A stretch of DNA of 64,000 nt from Jacaranda mimosifolia (GCA_018894105.1 CM032128.1:11761001-11825000); one strand, 5' to 3'. Positions 23,085-34,861 are shown, counted from the first letter of the stretch. Notes: generated from the sequence alone by a model not told the origin. Translations and numbers: made by a program.

Positions 23085-23575
23085 AATCTCTAATCTACTG
23101 ACTAGAAGCAATTATATGGCTTGGAGCTAATCAATTAAGATAGCTTTGGGAGCGAAGCTAAAGTTAGGTTTCATAAATGGAAAGTGTGCTATGTCGGAAG
23201 ATGATTTCGAGACTTCAAGCAATGATTAGAGTGGATTGCATAGTGAGATCATGGATTTTGAACTCTATATCGAAAGAGATAGTGGATGCCTTCCTCTATA
23301 CCACCACTGCGAAAGAACTATGGGATGAATTGGAGAAGAGATTCGGCGAGTGCAACGGTCCCCTTATGTATCAGTTGCAAAGGGAGATAAGCTTAATCTT
23401 GCAAGACAATCAAACTATGGCGCAATACTATACGAGACTGAAGAAACTTTGGGATGAGCTACAATACTTATTGCCTATACCGTATTGTTCCTGTGAAGCT
23501 GCAAAGCAAGTGGCGGACTACATATCATTGAGTAAACTGATCCAATTTCTGATGGGACTAAATAAAATTTAAAAC
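23085..23575 (+). pseudogene. copia gag (UBN2-type) fragment
   Basis: Frames give 'NYMAWS' and 'SIKIALGAKLKLGFINGK', then 'AKELWDELEKRFGE', 'LQREISLILQDNQTMAQY' and 'YTRLKKLWDELQYLLP', the UBN2 gag domain of plant copia elements that forms the particle shell. The second part is open for 131 codons from 23177, but the whole has stops and frame changes. The zinc knuckle expected near 23700-23900 is not recognisable. Confidence 0.85.
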
Positions 23576-24089
23576 AATATAAGAAATCAGTTCCTTGTAA
23601 TGGAGCCCTTGCCGACCACAAACAAAGCATATTCTATGACCTTGCTAGTTGATAAGAAAAGATAGATACATACTATTTTACATAGATAGTATAGAAAATA
23701 TGGATGCAAGTGAATGGTCAATGCTCAAAGAAGCCTAATAATGAAGTTAAGGGGTTTAAAAAGGGAAACAAGTCCAAAAAAGAGCTGATAAGTCTAAATT
23801 ATATTGCACTCCTGCAACTACACCAGACACACAAATGAGGCGTGCTTTAAAATCCAAAGAACACCTGGCTAGTATAAAGAGTTGATCGAAGCCAGAGGGA
23901 AATCCAACTCTAGGCCAGTAGCTAATATGGTTGACACAATGAAGAAAGTTGAGCTAGAAAGTCATTTGTTGGGAGATTTGAACATGAGAATTCAAGAAAT
24001 GATTCAACAGAAAGTTAATAAGCTCATGGAAAGAAAGGCATTTGATGAAAAAGTTGTGTTGAACTTTGCTCAAATGCAAGAATTTACAG

Positions 24090-24712
24090 GTACCTATTTC
24101 TTTCCATGACAAATATAGGAGCTTCGGATCATATGTGTTGTGGTGTAAACCTCCTAGAAAACCCTAAACCAGGAAAACTACAACCCCAAATTTTTTGCCC
24201 AATGGTTCTGTCACAATGGTGAAACATACTAGAAATGTTCACCTTACAAACAAGTTTATCCTTGCTAAAACCTTACATATACCCAAATTTCATTATAACC
24301 TACTTTCAATCAATAAATTGTCTAAAAATGAACTGATCAAATTCCTTTTCTTCCCTAACCATTGCTTATTGCAAGACTTGTTGACTAAGGAAGCCCTAGC
24401 AGTAGGACAAGTGATTGGGAGGCTATACACTCTTGATTCCAATTGTTATGATCCTGTTATCCTATCCCAACATACTAAAATGTTTACTCATAGATCTCAG
24501 ACATATTCTCACCCTCATTCAAATTCTTCTTGTAATAATTGTATGGATTCAAATCATGTTAATAAAGGTCCTGACCAGTCTATATCTCTATGGCATAAAA
24601 GCCTTGGCCATACTTCTTATAATGTCATCTCATTTGAGTGTCATTCATAACAAAGTCAACACCACATCCTTGCCTTGTTTTATTTGTCATATTGATACGC
24701 AATAAAGATTAA
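24090..24712 (+). pseudogene. copia protease and pre-integrase fragment
   Basis: 'GASDHMCCGVNLL' near 24118 corresponds to the aspartic protease active-site block, normally DTGASDHM, here without the catalytic Asp. 'LHIPKFHYNLLSINKLSK' and 'SLWHKSLGHTSYNVI' (near 24590) are the pre-integrase region with one His of the zinc-binding HHCC motif, and 'PCFICHID' holds its Cys pair. The MITE at 24713 interrupts the frame just after. Confidence 0.8.
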
Positions 24713-25123
24713 CGGCCCATTTGGTTTCATTTCCATGCCTTATTTCATTTTTACTCTGGGATAAAAAATTAAAACTATCACTTTCTCCCTATTTTTACTC
24801 AAAGTACTTCTATTTTCATTTTTAAATTCTTTCTATACCTACCATATCATTCTATTATCACATCAATCAAATTCAAATTTGATGTGATATATAGTACCCA
24901 TTATCATTTTAAAATTAATAAAATATACATTTATTTTTTAAAAAATATTTTTTTCTTAATATAAACCAATTATCTTTTCAACCCTATACCTACTCTAATT
25001 ATTACTTTCCAACAATTCATCTAAACACATTGCCATTTTCATTTCAAAATTATAACTTCCTTTTCAACTTTTAGAAATGGTTGAAAATAGAAATGGGTCA
25101 TAGAAATAAAACCAAACGGCATG
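24713..25123. mobile_element. Tourist-like MITE, 411 bp, in copia pol
   Basis: The ends CGGCCCATTTGGTTTCATTT and, inverted, CATGCCGTTTGGTTTTATTT are flanked by TAA on both sides (24710-24712 and 25124-25126), the PIF/Harbinger-type target. There is no ORF. It splits the copia frame between the pre-integrase Cys pair and 'FPSSHTKTTKPFDL'. Confidence 0.82.
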
Positions 25124-25126
25124 TAA

Positions 25127-26199
25127 GCTTTCCATCTAGTCATACCAAAACAACTAAGCCTTTTGATCTCACATATGTTGATATGTAGGGAGCTTTTTTT
25201 TCTTTTTTCTTTTTTCTTTTTTCTTTTTTCTTTTTTTATATCTGGAGAGCTTTCCATCAAAGATTTTTAACCAGAGCACACTACTTCCTTACTATAGTGG
25301 ATGGCTATAGCGAAGCCACTTGGACCTACCTTCTTTCTCAAATGTTCCAGACCACTCAAACCTTGAAACAATTTCTCAATTTTGTAGAAACCCAATTTGA
25401 GACAATAGTCAAGATAGTTAGAACATATAATGGCATTGAATTCACCAACCAAACATGCCAACATTTGATCACCGAAAAGGGGACTATTCACTAGAAAACC
25501 TATCCCTATATCCTCTAAATGGTACTGTTGAGAGGAAACATAAGCATATTCTGCAAATAGCTAAAGCATTACTTTTCCAAGCCAGTCTACCAAAGAGGTT
25601 TTGGAGTGAGTCGGTCCTAATGGCCACTCACATCATAAACAAGTTGCCTACACCTCTTCTAAATTGGAAAACAGATTATGAGACACTCTACAATAAACCA
25701 TCATCATATGATACCTTAAAAGTTTTTGGTTGTCTTTGTTACGCAGTCAACACTCTCCCACACAAAGATAAACTTGATCCTAGAGCCACCAAATGCATAT
25801 TCTTTAGATACAATCTAGGCTAGAAAGCATACAAAGTCTATGAACTTACCTTACATAAAATAATAGTCTCAAGAGATGTGGTGTTTCATGAGGAAATATT
25901 CCCTTACAAGTTTAATTCAGAAATTGAATCCATGCCATTACCTACGCTTTTTCTAAATCATGACCTATTTATTAAGAGAGAAAATGTGAGTTCTAAACAT
26001 ATTAATAGCCCCCCTCTAACTTCTAATCAAAACCTTTCAGTTTCATCTGCCCCGCTATACAAGATAATCAAACTTCTCCCATCAGACATAGTACAAGGAT
26101 CAGACATAAGCCGTCTTGGCTGAATGATTTTGTTCACAATGCCTCACAAAGAATTTTCACCACTGTGAGCACTAATGCAGGCACTATAACTCCTACAAC
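25127..26199 (+). pseudogene. copia integrase fragment
   Basis: 'GYSEATWTYLL' near 25300, 'VKIVRTYNGIEFTN' and, after a frame change, 'NGTVERKHKHILQIAKAL' and 'LPKRFWSESVLMATHIIN' form the integrase core. The position of the second catalytic Asp, normally 'RSDNGTEF', reads Tyr. 'FGCLCYAVN' and 'KCIFFRYNLG' lead into the C-terminal part, which is cut by the hAT at 26200. A (TTTTTTC)n-like run at 25195-25238 lies within the frame. Confidence 0.85.
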
Positions 26200-29100
26200 T
26201 AAGGGTGGGCACCGAGCTGGGATCACCAGGTCTGGAGGATCGGGTTGGGTACCCAGTCATCTGGGATCAAATTTTTTATACCTGATTGAAGACTAGGCAC
26301 TAGGATTTTCTAGCCTAAAACGAGGCCAGACTTTAAACCTCAAAATTTGGCCAAAACGTGGATTAACCTTTTTTTTTTTAATATGAATTGTGTTTTTGAG
26401 AATGCAAATTTGTTGGCACATGTAAAACTAATTTAAATTAACTCAACTCTCCAAGCAAATTACAAATACAAATTGTTATATATATTGGAAACAAATCAAA
26501 AATTACTCAAATCAAATATTCAAATTGCTCAAGTCCAAACTCCAAAGTGAAAAACAACTTCCTCAAACCATTATACAAATTACAATTTACAACACCAAGC
26601 ATCAATTCAACTTACTCCTTAACAATTCAAATTCTTAACATCAATTCTACTTTCCAAAATCAATATCCTTTCAACAATCCAAAAATCAAATAACATAAGC
26701 AACTTAAACACGATATCAAATCATCAACATTCACAAACAGTCTCCAACTCATTCCCGCATTCTGCTTAAATGCTCAAGCATCAAGGGTGGATGCATCAGT
26801 CTCCATTTATGTCAACTCTACAAGAATATTAAGAAGATTACAAAGGCATTAATAATAAGACATAATATAAGAAAAAATAAAAACAATAACATGAATTAAA
26901 TTGGTTACTTGCTCAAGATTTTCTAGCTCACACAAATCCTCCTCCACATTAATTGGTTCCGAAGTTGAGTGAAACCAATCTTGGGCACAAATAAGAGCTT
27001 GAGCTACTTTAAGAGATAAAGAACTCCTAAATGCATCAGGCACACGCCCTGTAGTGCTAAAATCAGTCTCTGAAGCAACTATGGAGATCAGCACCACTAA
27101 TATATCACGAGCCATCCTAGAAAGTATAGAAAATCGATGAGCCGAGCTTTCCACCATTTTAATATGTCAAAACCATATCTACCCTCTTCACACTCTTCTT
27201 GCAAATATTTCTCCAATTCAGTCTTCCCTTGCTTGCCTTTCTTTCCACTTTTCATCTTGTCAAACTCATCAAATAAATCACAAGTTCCTTCATTCTCCTC
27301 ACCCAAAGTATACCTAGCACTAGAACTTTCACCACTTGACTTAGAACTGGGGCTTATTGGAACTACATGTGCATACGTTTTCTAATATTCTTTGAATAAC
27401 TCATCAAATCTATCCCTACATGCTTCCTTCATGTCCCTACTAGATGGAATATCATATGTTCCAACATTTGGATACATTCTATCAAATGAGAACTCAATCT
27501 TCAAAGTAGGATCAAGGATCACTGCATATAAAATCTTGTTGATATTTGTAATTGAACCCCAATATTTGTTATACTTTTCTTTCTTTTTTTTTTTTTTTGC
27601 CATCTCTTTCAATTCAATTGCACTTATTTCTTTGAATACAGTATTTGATGTGACAAACAAAGAGCCAGAAATTTTTAAAGTGAGATGAAAAAAATGCCCA
27701 AAAAATTTCAACCACAATTTTGTTCTTTCCCAATCAAAATACGAAGGAACCCTATCCTCAAGATCAATATTAAATGCACAGTCACTATCACCATATGCTT
27801 TAAAGGCTTCCTAAGAGATAAAGCGGCATCCAACATCAAATAGATGGAGCTCCACTTAGTAGGTAAATCAAGTGACAACATCTTATTTGTTTTCAATTTT
27901 TCAAGTTTTGCACAATGTTTGAATTTTTTGTACCTAGCCGTAGATACTCTTATATATCTAACAGCCTCTCTAATGCGAGTAATAGCCATGCCTCATCCTT
28001 TCCCTTTAACCCATCCTGCACTACAAGATTAATGATATGTGCAATACATCGCATGTGCATATATTTACCACCTAAAACCATATTATTTGATCGACCATCA
28101 AATTTCTTTTTCAAATAAGCAATTGCCCCATTATTCGATGAAGTATTATCCACAGTGACTATCAAGATCTTATCAATGCCTCAATCATTGAAGCATATAG
28201 GCATATCTTTACCCACATCTTCACTTTAATGACCAGAAAAAGGACAAAAATTCAAAATCTTCTTCACCAAATTCCAATCATCATCAATAAAATGCACAGG
28301 AAGACACATATAATTAAATCTTTGGATCGAGGTCCATATATCGGTGGTGATGCAAACCCTTTGTGCATATGTGGCAATGAAGGAGTTCAATCTAGATTTT
28401 TCATTCATGTATATTTTGAAAATATCTCTAGTTATAGTCCTTCGGGATGACATAGAAAATTGAGGACATGTAACCAACATAAATGACGAAATCCGTCTTT
28501 CTCAACTATCCTAAATAGCATCTCATCAACAATGAACCAATATATTTTTTCTTGATCAAATTCCTATAACACCCCCCCCCCCTTTTGACCCTTGCCAACT
28601 GGTTGATAATTCAAAATCTTTTGTCTAGTTGCAACTTCATAAGGTTTTTTCTTGCGTGATTGATAATGCCTATCAAGCCCTTTAATTTCATGTACATTAG
28701 GACCCGCCCTAATACATGTTCCATAATATTTACATATTTCCTTTCGACATTTATCATTTTCACAAAAGAATTTAGTAAAGTGTTCCCACTATGGTGACCT
28801 AGATGCAATTTCTTTTTTGACTTTTTTCTTTGGAGGCAATTCTTCTTCATTTACATTCTCATCAACAAAAGTCTCATCTTCGGTAGGACCCTCTAAATGT
28901 CAAGTTATAAAATCATTAGCCTCATTCAAACCACACTCCAAGTCATCTAATAAGTTAAATTCCTCATCAATTGGATTAGCAATACTCACATCCTCAGCCT
29001 TTCTTTTTGTTTTTGGATTATTACTTTCCATTTGACTTGGTAAGGATCCTCTAATTCAATAATTTGGATAGGTGCCTGCAAATGCAATCAACAAAAATTA

Positions 29101-29372
29101 ATTTTTCTATACTTGACACTCATTTTTATTACATATCAACTTAAAAAAATTAATAGAGAATAAACATAAATAATAAGATAACAAATTCAAATAATCAAAT
29201 TCATTCATAAAAAGAGAGAAAAATCAAAATAAAAGAACCCATTCTTTAATATATAATTCCACATTTCAATAAATCCTCCACCCAATATAGTGATTTTATT
29301 TTTTTTGAATTTTGACCCACATTCATTATCTATACAAAATACAATAAATTGAAAAATTAGCAACTACACATA

Positions 29373-29407
<35 letters not shown>

Positions 29408-30061
29408 ATAATAATAATAGAGTATATATAGATGGAATATATAAAAAGTTTACAAGAAAAATGAAAAACTTAAAAAGCCTAAATTTTATCAAGAAAAACC
29501 TAAATTAAAATGTTCCATACCTTCATTAATGTAAGAAATAATATTCTAGCTTATTACCTTGAACTTTTCCGGTGGTGGCGAGCAAACAGCGTTGACCGGT
29601 TGATGGCGGGACAGCAGCGGAAAAACTAATGAAAGTATGAAATCGGGGAACGGGGGAAGCAGGTAGGGGAATTTTGTTTTGGGACTTGGGAGTTAGGTGG
29701 CTGAAGTTAAAAGTTAAAACAAAAGTAGAAATCTGCCTTTCTATTTTAACTTTTAATTAAGTCTTATTTTTTTATTTTTTTTCATTTTTAGTTTGGGGGT
29801 AGGGATGCGTGGACCGAGGGAGGGGCGAGGGGCTCACTTAACTTGAAATAGAGGTAGAAACTTTCTACCTCTGTTTCAACTTTTTATTTTTTTTATTTTT
29901 TTAACTATCAAATCGAGTACCCAGTACCCAACTCAAATGAAGAGCACTGGGTACCCAGTCAAAACCCGATCAAGTCGGGTCGGGTCGGGTCGCACTGGGT
30001 AGGGTAGGTAGGGTGAGGTAAGGTAGGGTACCCAAAATCCAAACCCGAATGCCCACCCCTA
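26200..30061 (-). mobile_element. hAT transposon, 3.9 kb, in copia pol
   Basis: The ends TAAGGGTGGGCACC and AATGCCCACCCCTA, with 'gggtacccag' subterminal words, bound a region with a minus-strand hAT transposase. The outside octamers are CCTACAAC and CATGTAGG, not a clear duplication. The copia frame resumes on both sides, proving insertion. Low-complexity features inside include (AGT)n at 29372-29407. The termini match those of the MITE at 8961-9600. Confidence 0.85.
26849..29031 (-). pseudogene. hAT transposase with BED zinc finger (RICESLEEPER type)
   Basis: Minus-strand ATG 29031 opens 'MESNNPKTKRKAEDVSI'. Broken frames continue with a BED zinc finger ('KWEHFTKFFCENDKCRKE', 28795-28740), the RNase H-like core ('CITTDIWTSIQRFNYMCL' near 28370; 'MIVTVDNTSSNNGAIAYL' at 28165; 'MRCIAHIINLVVQDGLK'; 'LPTKWSSIYLMLDAALSL'), and the dimerisation domain ('ELEKYLQEECEEG', 'MARDILVVLISIVASETD', 'RVPDAFRSSLS') near 27000. 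The DT of 'TTDIW' and the D of 'TVDNTSSN' are usual catalytic-region residues and remain. At least five frameshifts or stops inactivate it. An A-rich run near 27590 is one break point. Confidence 0.9.
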
Positions 30062-31710
30062 CATGTAGGAAAACTATATTCTATTCAAACCTACCTTATC
30101 ATGTGTCACCTAATTTTCACAAACAATACATTGATTTTCTAGCTAATGTGTCTATTAACTAATAACCTTGCTCCTATAGATAGGCTTGTACCGATCTCAA
30201 GTGGATAAAGGCAATGAAAGAGGAGTTAAAATCTCTTGAAAGAAATCAGACTTGGATAATGACTGATTTACTTGCTGGAAAGAAAGCCATAGGTTCCAAA
30301 TGGGTATACAAGATAAAATATGCATCAGATGGATTAGTGGATAGTCCAAAGCAAGACTAGTCACCAAGGGATATAATCAAACTGCTGGCATGGACTATTT
30401 TAACTTATTCTCTACAATGGCAAAGCTAGTTACTATTAGGATTTTTATGGCATTAGCCAGTGTAAGGGCTTGGGCTATTCATCAACTTGACATCAACAAT
30501 GCCTACTTGCATGGACATCTTTATAAGGAGGTGTATATGTTGCCATCTGAGGGATATAACAAGGGCAAGCAAGTTTAGGTACGCCGGTTGGTTAAATCTT
30601 TATACTGGCTCAAACAAACATTTAAGGAATGAAACCATGAGTTGTGTTTCCAGCTAAAACGGTATGGCTTTAGGCAATCCGAACATGATCATTGCCTATT
30701 TTTCAAAGGTTCAAGGCATAGTTTTCTAGCCTTGATTATCTATGTTGATGACGTTCTAATCACTGGGAATGATTAGGAAGAAATCAAAGTAGTAAAGGGG
30801 TTTCTGGATAATGAGTTTACAATCAAAGACTTAGGGCACACTAAGTGTGCCCTAAGTATTTTTTGGGAATCAAAATTGCACGGTCTACTAAGGGCATCTA
30901 CCTTAATCAAAGAAAGTATGTATTGGACATTTTGAAAGACACTGACCTTCTCGGAGCCAAGCCGTCTAGAACACCCTTATCGAAGGGACATGCTCTTTAG
31001 TCAGAGGACAACAACTTGCTCCCCCAACCAAATTAATACCACAAACTCGTTGGGAGACTTTTGCATCTGAATATGACATGGCCAAACATAACATATACAA
31101 CACTGCAACTTAGCTAATATGTCGGAGTATTAGATCAATCATATTAGGATGCAGCCGTGTATGTTCTACGCTACCTGAAACGATACCCATTTAGAGTCTT
31201 ATTTCTTGCACCTCACAGTGATTTAAGGTTTCAAGCTTATTGTGATGCGGATTAGATGGCATGTTGTGGCACTAGGAAATCGCTGACTGGGTTCTATATC
31301 TTTTTAGGTCCCTCACTCATGTCGTGGAAAACTGAGAAGCAGACAATCGTTTTCAAGTCTTCGACCGAAGCTGAATATCAAAGCATGGCTTTGACCATTT
31401 GTGCGTTTCAGTGGTTATCATATATTCTCACAAATTTTGGGGTTTCCATTCACACGCCAATCTCCCTGAACTATGAATACAAAGCAACTCTTCACATTAT
31501 TGCAAATCCAATGTTCCATGAGCGTACGAAGCACCTTGAGATTGAATGTCATATTATCCGTAATCAACTCAAGCTGGGTTTATTGCGACTCGGAATGTTG
31601 CCAACAAGGATCAAGTGACTGACATCTTCACCAAGATCTTAGCATCCCCACAGTTTGAACTTCTGGCATTCGAGTTGGGCTTAGTCGACCATCACCAATC
31701 TTCAACTTGA
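30062..31710 (+). pseudogene. copia reverse transcriptase and RNase H
   Basis: After the hAT, 'AMKEELKSLERNQTW' and 'GSKWVYKIKYASDG' open the reverse transcriptase. 'QLDINNAYLHGHLYKEVY' (30483) carries one catalytic Asp region, and the YVDD active site is intact at 30741-30752. RNase H follows with 'KSLTGFYIFLG' (31270), 'KSSTEAEYQSMA' (31358) and 'ERTKHLEIECHIIRNQ'. The frame ends 'DIFTKILASPQFELL' and a TGA at 31708, next to the polypurine tract. Stops and frame changes are spread through it. Confidence 0.9.
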
Positions 31711-31718
31711 GGAGGGGC

Positions 31719-32029
31719 TGTAGAAAATGTGTAGATAGGATGGTTAGCGGGCTAACTCGAACCCGCGTATATTGTGCCAGCTAATTAAGTTTTCTTCTTT
31801 TCTATTAGCAACCAATTATTAGTTATTTATAATTGTTAGTTAGTTAGCTTTAATTAGCTAAGGTTAATGTTAGCTATAAATAGAATAGTGGAGCTAGCTG
31901 TAATCAGATTTTTCCAGATTTCTCAACACACACACACATTGTAAATTTTAGATTAGATTTTCTCTTGAGAAAGACTTTCTTCAAAATCATTAGTTCTTCA
32001 TCTTTCCTTCAATGCTCTGAAAATTAACA
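31719..32029 (+). repeat. 3' LTR of the copia element
   Basis: Starts TGTAGAAAATG right after the polypurine tract and ends ATTAACA before the CAAAC duplication. The A/T-rich centre has small indels against the 5' LTR. Confidence 0.9.
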
Positions 32030-32357
32030 CAAACTCTATTGTGAGGACAGATTTTCAGCAAAAGACATTCATCAAGTCCTATACAATTTGATCTTTTGTT
32101 GTTGGTTTTGCAGTTTCAAGTCTTAATTATTAATATATTAATTAGGTTCCAATGAAGGTTGATTACTTGTTTGCAATATTTATAATGAGGAATTTTTTCT
32201 TAAAACAAACTTACATAATAACTAATTAGAAAATTTAAATGAATTGCTCCCCTTTAATTCTTTATTTATAAATAATGGACCTGATGAAAAGAAAAGAATT
32301 CCTACAGTACTGTTGTAAATCTTACATGTGATGACTACTTTAACGAGAGCAAATAAT

Positions 32358-32391
32358 CAGAGAGAGAGAGAGAGAGAGAGAGTGAGGCAAT
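32358..32391. repeat. (GA)n microsatellite
   Basis: A run of about a dozen GA units within noncoding DNA. Confidence 0.9.
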
Positions 32392-32456
32392 TAATTTGGA
32401 AATTTAAAGGGTAAAAACAAAAGTAGAGCGGTAATAATATGTGGGATAACTCAGCT

Positions 32457-33614
32457 GGGGTTGGTAAAGTTCGATACCTATGATTTTAATGTAATATCCC
32501 ACACCTCTTAAAAAATTGACACGTGTACAATTAACTTTTTTAAATAATTAGTAATTAAAAGTAAAATAATTTTTAATATGAAATACCTTAAATATCCTTA
32601 TCAAAAATTAATATATAACTAAAGTAAATATATATATATATATATAATTACCTACAAAATAGAAAAAAATAAAATAAAAATAAATTTTAAATTAAACCAA
32701 TTCAACTCTCCATCTCAATTTTCCAATTCAACCTGCGGAATTGCCCACCCCACCAATTCAACCATCATTCGCGATGCTGTTGCTTTCACCAGCACGACCG
32801 CCGAAAAACTGTTACCGCAATGGATGTTGTTTACACTCTCAAGAGGGAGGGCCGTACTTTGTACGGTTTCAGTGGTTGAGGCTTTGGTGTTTGTTGGAGA
32901 TTAGGTTTATATTTTATCAATGTATAATGTTTTAGTAGAACATTAGGGATTAGTGATTTCAGGAATGGGGGATTACGATTGGTGTTAGTTTACTGATGTG
33001 TCCTCAGATCTTTGTTTTCACAAAACTGAATCAAATTTCAGGACTTTGATTTAATTTGTGCCGCTGTTTTAATTTAATTGGCATATTCTTTCTGATTTCT
33101 GATTTTTATTTGATATTTCTGATGTTGTATTCTAACAATTGCTTTATATTATTAGCTTTGATTATTTTAGTTTGGTTCTAATTTATAAGCTAATTGAATG
33201 TATCATTGTTTTCATTTCCTGCTTTTTGGATTAGCTTGAAGATTTTATGATTTTTATGCGCTTATTTTAGCTTTAGTTTTTAAATTATATTTAGTGGGGT
33301 GGGCAATTCGGCATGTTGAATTTGAGAATTGGGATGGAGGGTTGAATGGTTTAATTTAAAATTCATTTTTTTTTCTATTTTGTAGGTAATTATATTTTGT
33401 TATTTGTTTTAGTTATATATTAATTTTTTATAAGGATATTTAAGGTATTTCATATTAAAAATTATTTTACTTTTAATTTAATTAGAAAAGGTTAGACTAG
33501 TAAGTTAACTTATTTACTAATTATTTAAAAATGTTATTTGTACACGTGTCAATTTTTTTAAAGGGTGTAGGATGTGAAGGTAAAATTATGGATATCAGAC
33601 CCTAGCCAACCCCA
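32457..33614. mobile_element. Pack-MULE-like element with 300-bp inverted arms
   Basis: Left arm 32457-32753 and right arm 33294-33614 are inverted copies. Both end GGGGTTGG, share 'aattgacacgtgtacaa' and the run 'ccttaaatatcctta', and finish inside at GAATTGCCCACCCCAC. Long terminal inverted repeats of this kind define Mutator-like elements. There is no transposase. The 540-bp interior holds a histone H4 3' fragment, so it resembles gene-capturing Pack-MULEs. The 9-bp flanks, AACTCAGCT and AATTGATCA, do not match well, so the exact ends may be off by a few bases. Confidence 0.8.
32764..32879 (+). pseudogene. captured histone H4 C-terminal fragment
   Basis: The interior of the MULE reads 'IIRDAVAFT', then after a one-base deletion '[18 protein letters not shown]' and '[10 protein letters not shown]' followed by TGA at 32877. 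Histone H4 ends with the same block, VIRDAVTYTEHARRKT, then [20 protein letters not shown] and GG. The fragment covers roughly the last 38 of 103 residues and includes the native stop. The left breakpoint coincides with the inner edge of the inverted arm. It cannot make a histone: the N-terminal tail and most of the fold are missing. Confidence 0.9.
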
Positions 33615-33895
33615 ATTGATCAGGCTTGATGTCAACCCACACCACACTAGGTGCTGCACATTAATATTATATTAAAATAATGATTTCTTCGTATTTGGAT
33701 TCAAGTAGTAATTTAGGTACCGTTGTGAGAAAGTTCTAAAGGGGTTTTGTTTCTAAGCAAGATTTGGTTCCCTAATCCTATTTAGACTATGCTTCGTAAC
33801 TTATACCTTTCCTATTGTGGAATGGATTGATTAATTACGGAGAAGAAGAAAGGATATCATATAATCCAAATACGTATTGGATACACATATACGTG

Positions 33896-33907
33896 TATAT
33901 ATATAAA
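33896..33907 (+). promoter_or_regulatory. TATA box of RING-H2 copy 2
   Basis: 'tatatatataaa' lies 71 bases before the ATG at 33978, identical to the copy in block A. Confidence 0.5.
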
Positions 33908-33977
33908 CTGATCATTAATTAATTGTTTTCATTCAATCTTCATAATTGGAATTGGAAGTCCACAACTCTTCTGCACC

Positions 33978-34406
33978 ATGTCTCAAACAGAGCATCATCA
34001 GTACTTTGCCTTCCTGATTTTTCTTTTCATCGTCGTAGGGATGGTGGTCCTTTTACTTTCTGTTGAAATGTGCATCCGCATATTATTAGGGGATATTGTT
34101 GAGCAGTATTTTCAAAGTCAATCGCCACAAATAGCCCATCCGACACCCGCCACCCCACAGCCGCCACCACAACCACGACCTCGTAAGCCGAGGAGGCTGG
34201 CTAGCCAAGAAGAAATAGTTTTCGATACCTATACCTCGAATGAAGAAGATTGCTGCGGCGGCTGCGTAATCTGTCTGGAGGAATATAAGTACAATCAAAC
34301 CCGAGCGACGATCACCGCGTGCAGCCATAGGTTTCATGCTATTTGTATCAAGAGATGGCTGATGGAGAATGATACTTGCCCACTTTGCAGAACTCATATT
34401 GTCTGA
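33978..34406 (+). CDS. RING-H2 finger protein, ATL-like, copy 2
   Basis: An intronless gene for 142 residues, probably a membrane-anchored ubiquitin E3 ligase. Residues 10-37 form one hydrophobic helix ('FAFLIFLFIVVGMVVLLL'), then a Pro-rich linker (55-70) and a basic patch ('RPRKPRRL'). The C-terminal RING-H2 has all ligands, C96, C99, C115, H117, H120, C123, C134 and C137, with spacing C-x2-C-x15-C-x-H-x2-H-x2-C-x10-C-x2-C, and the E2-contact Trp at 127. The chain ends five residues after the last Cys. It is shorter than most ATL proteins, and I see no clear GLD motif between anchor and RING, so it may be a separate small subfamily. ATG 33978 is the first in frame and starts the anchor. Confidence 0.9.
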   Translation: MSQTEHHQYFAFLIFLFIVVGMVVLLLSVEMCIRILLGDIVEQYFQSQSPQIAHPTPATPQPPPQPRPRKPRRLASQEEIVFDTYTSNEEDCCGGCVICLEEYKYNQTRATITACSHRFHAICIKRWLMENDTCPLCRTHIV

Positions 34407-34861
34407 TCCATGCAATAATGGATAATATATATGCATGCAGGAGGACTGATGATGTATACTTGTCCTGAGACGACGACTTTGCACAAGTTTTTCGTTTTTC
34501 TTTGTGTATCTTTTTCTTCTGAATTAGTGCGCGCAATTGTGTCTGAAATAATTTGAAATGTAGATATTTTCACATATACATAAAGTTCCGAATGTTCTTA
34601 TTATTAATCAAATTGAACTTTTCAATCAAAGCCAGGGCAGTATCTACGTGCGTTGCATTTAGACAGATCATAAGGGAAACAACATAATCAAGGTTTCCCG
34701 TTCAGACTACATGCGGTAAAGGGACAATATTAATTAAGCTATCAATTGGCATAAATTAATTGTAATCTCATGATCAAGATCCTAAAATATGTTTGCTTAA
34801 TCACATAGTTTTATCTATTATCAATTAGTCACTGCTTTAGTATTGACATTTGATAGACTAA
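34407..34861. other. 3' flank of RING-H2 copy 2
   Basis: Noncoding, colinear in part with 7383-8590. TAA at 34859-34861 is the target of the next MITE. Confidence 0.5.

Larger units (their letters stand above)
22633..32029 (+). mobile_element. Ty1/copia retrotransposon, interrupted by two DNA transposons
   Basis: LTRs of 293 and 311 bp (22633-22925 and 31719-32029) are flanked by CAAAC on both sides (22628-22632 and 32030-32034). The primer-binding site TAGTATCAGAGC follows the left LTR at 22926 and a polypurine 'gaggaggggc' precedes the right one. Between them gag, protease, integrase, reverse transcriptase and RNase H come in copia order, all with stops. Subtracting the Tourist-like MITE (411 bp) and the hAT (3862 bp) leaves about 5.1 kb, the normal size for such an element. 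Confidence 0.93.

Noticed and set aside
25195..25238. Lys/Arg-rich minus ORF at 25039-25260
   Set aside because: Antisense of a CTTTTT simple repeat within copia pol.
26200..30061. Target duplication CCTACAAC/CATGTAGG for the hAT in copia
   Set aside because: The octamers do not match beyond chance. The insertion is supported by terminal repeats and the split copia frame instead.
32448..33623. 9-bp target duplication of the Pack-MULE-like element
   Set aside because: AACTCAGCT and AATTGATCA agree at too few positions to claim.
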